Assembly: GCA_017165825.1 (NCBI GenBank)
Contig: CM029384.1
Location: 15,904,747-15,968,746, forward strand
Direction of reading: 5' to 3'
DNA length: 64,000 bases
Source of the DNA: Hepsetus odoe
Taxonomy: Eukaryota > Chordata > Actinopteri > Characiformes > Hepsetidae
Below, piece after piece: positions 62,943 through 64,000 of this stretch. A program made the position numbers and the translations under genes. The first letter of the stretch is position 1. Each line of letters opens with the position of its first letter. The notes under the pieces were generated by a model, which was not told where the DNA came from, searched no databases, and saw only the letters and a list, made by a program, of their open reading frames with translations.

Positions 62943-64000
62943 GACTGCCACTACTGCTGGCTCTGCTTGTGTGACTGCACTCCTGCTGCGACCCAGCTGT
63001 TTCAGCTCCATCCAATACGACACACACACCCACACACATACACACACGCACACACAAACATTTCACAAACAGCTCAGCCCATCAGATAAACTTTCTGCTA
63101 GGACAAACACACACAAGCACATACACACAGAGAACTCAGAAGACAGTTCCAAGGCCAGGTAGAGATTTTGCTGCTCCTCCACATTGCAGCCATACTGCTG
63201 TTAAAATTGCTGAGCTTTTGTTTATTTAGTACTAAGTCAGCACAATGATGCATGGCTATAATATCCTAAAAATGAATTATTAATAAATCCCCTCGCTGTA
63301 GCTGATGATCACAATTAAAAGGGTTCTACTTAAATGCCTGAAGCCTTCTCGAGCTCTGAAACGGCCCAAAATGTGAAACAAAACATTCTCTTGCTTTTAT
63401 GGGGAAAAAAATGGATTTGATATCCATAAATATTAGAATCAAAATCTATAAAAATAAAGCTGGAAAATAATAATAATAATAATAATGTAATTTGTAACCA
63501 ATTCATCCATGAGAATGGATTACATCAAAAAATTAATTATTTACAATGTAAAAAAACAACTTTTATAAGAATTTACATTCACTTTGTGAAAATGGCTCAT
63601 CACAGTATTAAAAGCACAGAACAAAACAGAATATCATTTAACAAATGTATTTCACTGTAACAAGGCTTTTGCTGTCACTTTCATCAATTAAAAATTTTGA
63701 ATAATGAGCTTTACAGCTCATTTTCCCCCTTTTGTAATTTATGCATTGTTATACCAAAGACAAATATAATTAATGTTTTTTATTAACATAAACCATTTTT
63801 TTACTGTGCCTGCAGGAATAACATATAAAAATTATCATTTTTAAGTTTTTTACTATGATCTTAGATTAAAAAATAATTGATTTTACTTGTTAATATCCAA
63901 CATATGAACTTTATAGACTGGGAATAAAGTGTTCACAAACTACTACGATGATTTATTTTATTTTTTTAAGTGAGAGAAATGAAATTTTCCAAGACACATT
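61804..64000. other. Noncoding right end of window
   Basis: No gene recognised. It contains a (GT)n run at 62911-62933 followed by GA, (CA)n-rich DNA at 63021-63058, an (AAT)n run near 63465-63485, and very AT-rich DNA to the end. Confidence 0.45.

Noticed and set aside
62589..63162. ORFs of 80-110 codons near the right end
   Set aside because: One shows Cys residues that briefly suggested a thrombospondin-type repeat (ETCAGAGTVAKVQQCNTGDC), but there is no splice-bounded exon, the spacing is wrong, and it continues into CA/GT repeats.
1..64000. CRISPR array, prophage, operon or endogenous retrovirus
   Set aside because: No regularly spaced repeats, no gag/pol/env or LTR pairs were noticed; repeats are simple-sequence, Tc1, LINE or SINE.

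Overview
The window is vertebrate nuclear DNA, almost certainly from a teleost fish. It holds two intron-rich genes whose exons spell proteins close to vertebrate TEX2 and ERN1 (IRE1-alpha), then a SAMD9/SAMD9L-type gene with one giant coding exon. The background is typical of teleosts: Tc1/mariner DNA transposons, an RTE-like LINE, a tRNA-headed SINE in about nine copies, one V-SINE/DANA-like SINE, and many dinucleotide microsatellites. There are no bacterial operons, no CRISPR array and no free-standing RNA gene that I can support. All exon borders below were read by hand from GT/GC..AG signals, reading-phase continuity and family knowledge.

Layout, all genes on the + strand. (1) 1-13608: tex2, eleven coding exons read here (about 1113 residues), an ER membrane protein with an SMP lipid-transfer domain; its 5' noncoding exon(s) lie left of the window. 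One intron carries a Tc1-derived element with long inverted ends (8002-8567). (2) 13609-17125: tex2 3' region and the ern1 promoter/leader. (3) 17126-35654: ern1, 22 coding exons (about 1037 residues), the ER unfolded-protein sensor with luminal domain, membrane segment, kinase and RNase; all the key kinase and RNase residues I checked are present. (4) 36704-46411: samd9l-like gene, whose promoter sits just past the ern1 3' end and carries an exact interferon-response core (TTTCGTTTTC). Its leader seems split into small exons, and the start codon appears to be separated from the main exon by a GC-AG intron, giving about 1525 residues. (5) 46411-50100: SINE and LINE debris; one SINE begins exactly at the samd9l stop codon. 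(6) 50140-50990: CpG-rich, simple-repeat-rich block that looks like the promoter/first exon of another, unidentified gene. (7) 51000-64000: no exon I can defend; mostly unique noncoding DNA with candidate conserved noncoding blocks, two more tRNA-headed SINEs and the V-SINE.

Functionally, tex2 and ern1 are both ER membrane genes (lipid transfer at contact sites; proteostasis sensing). samd9l is a cell-autonomous innate-immune gene and is a different kind of locus: intron-poor coding, interferon-type promoter, flanked on both sides by transposon debris. I found no gene outside known families. The most interesting items are gene-structure and regulation details around samd9l and ern1: the split start codon, the ISRE, start-stop uORFs, and the SINE at the stop codon.
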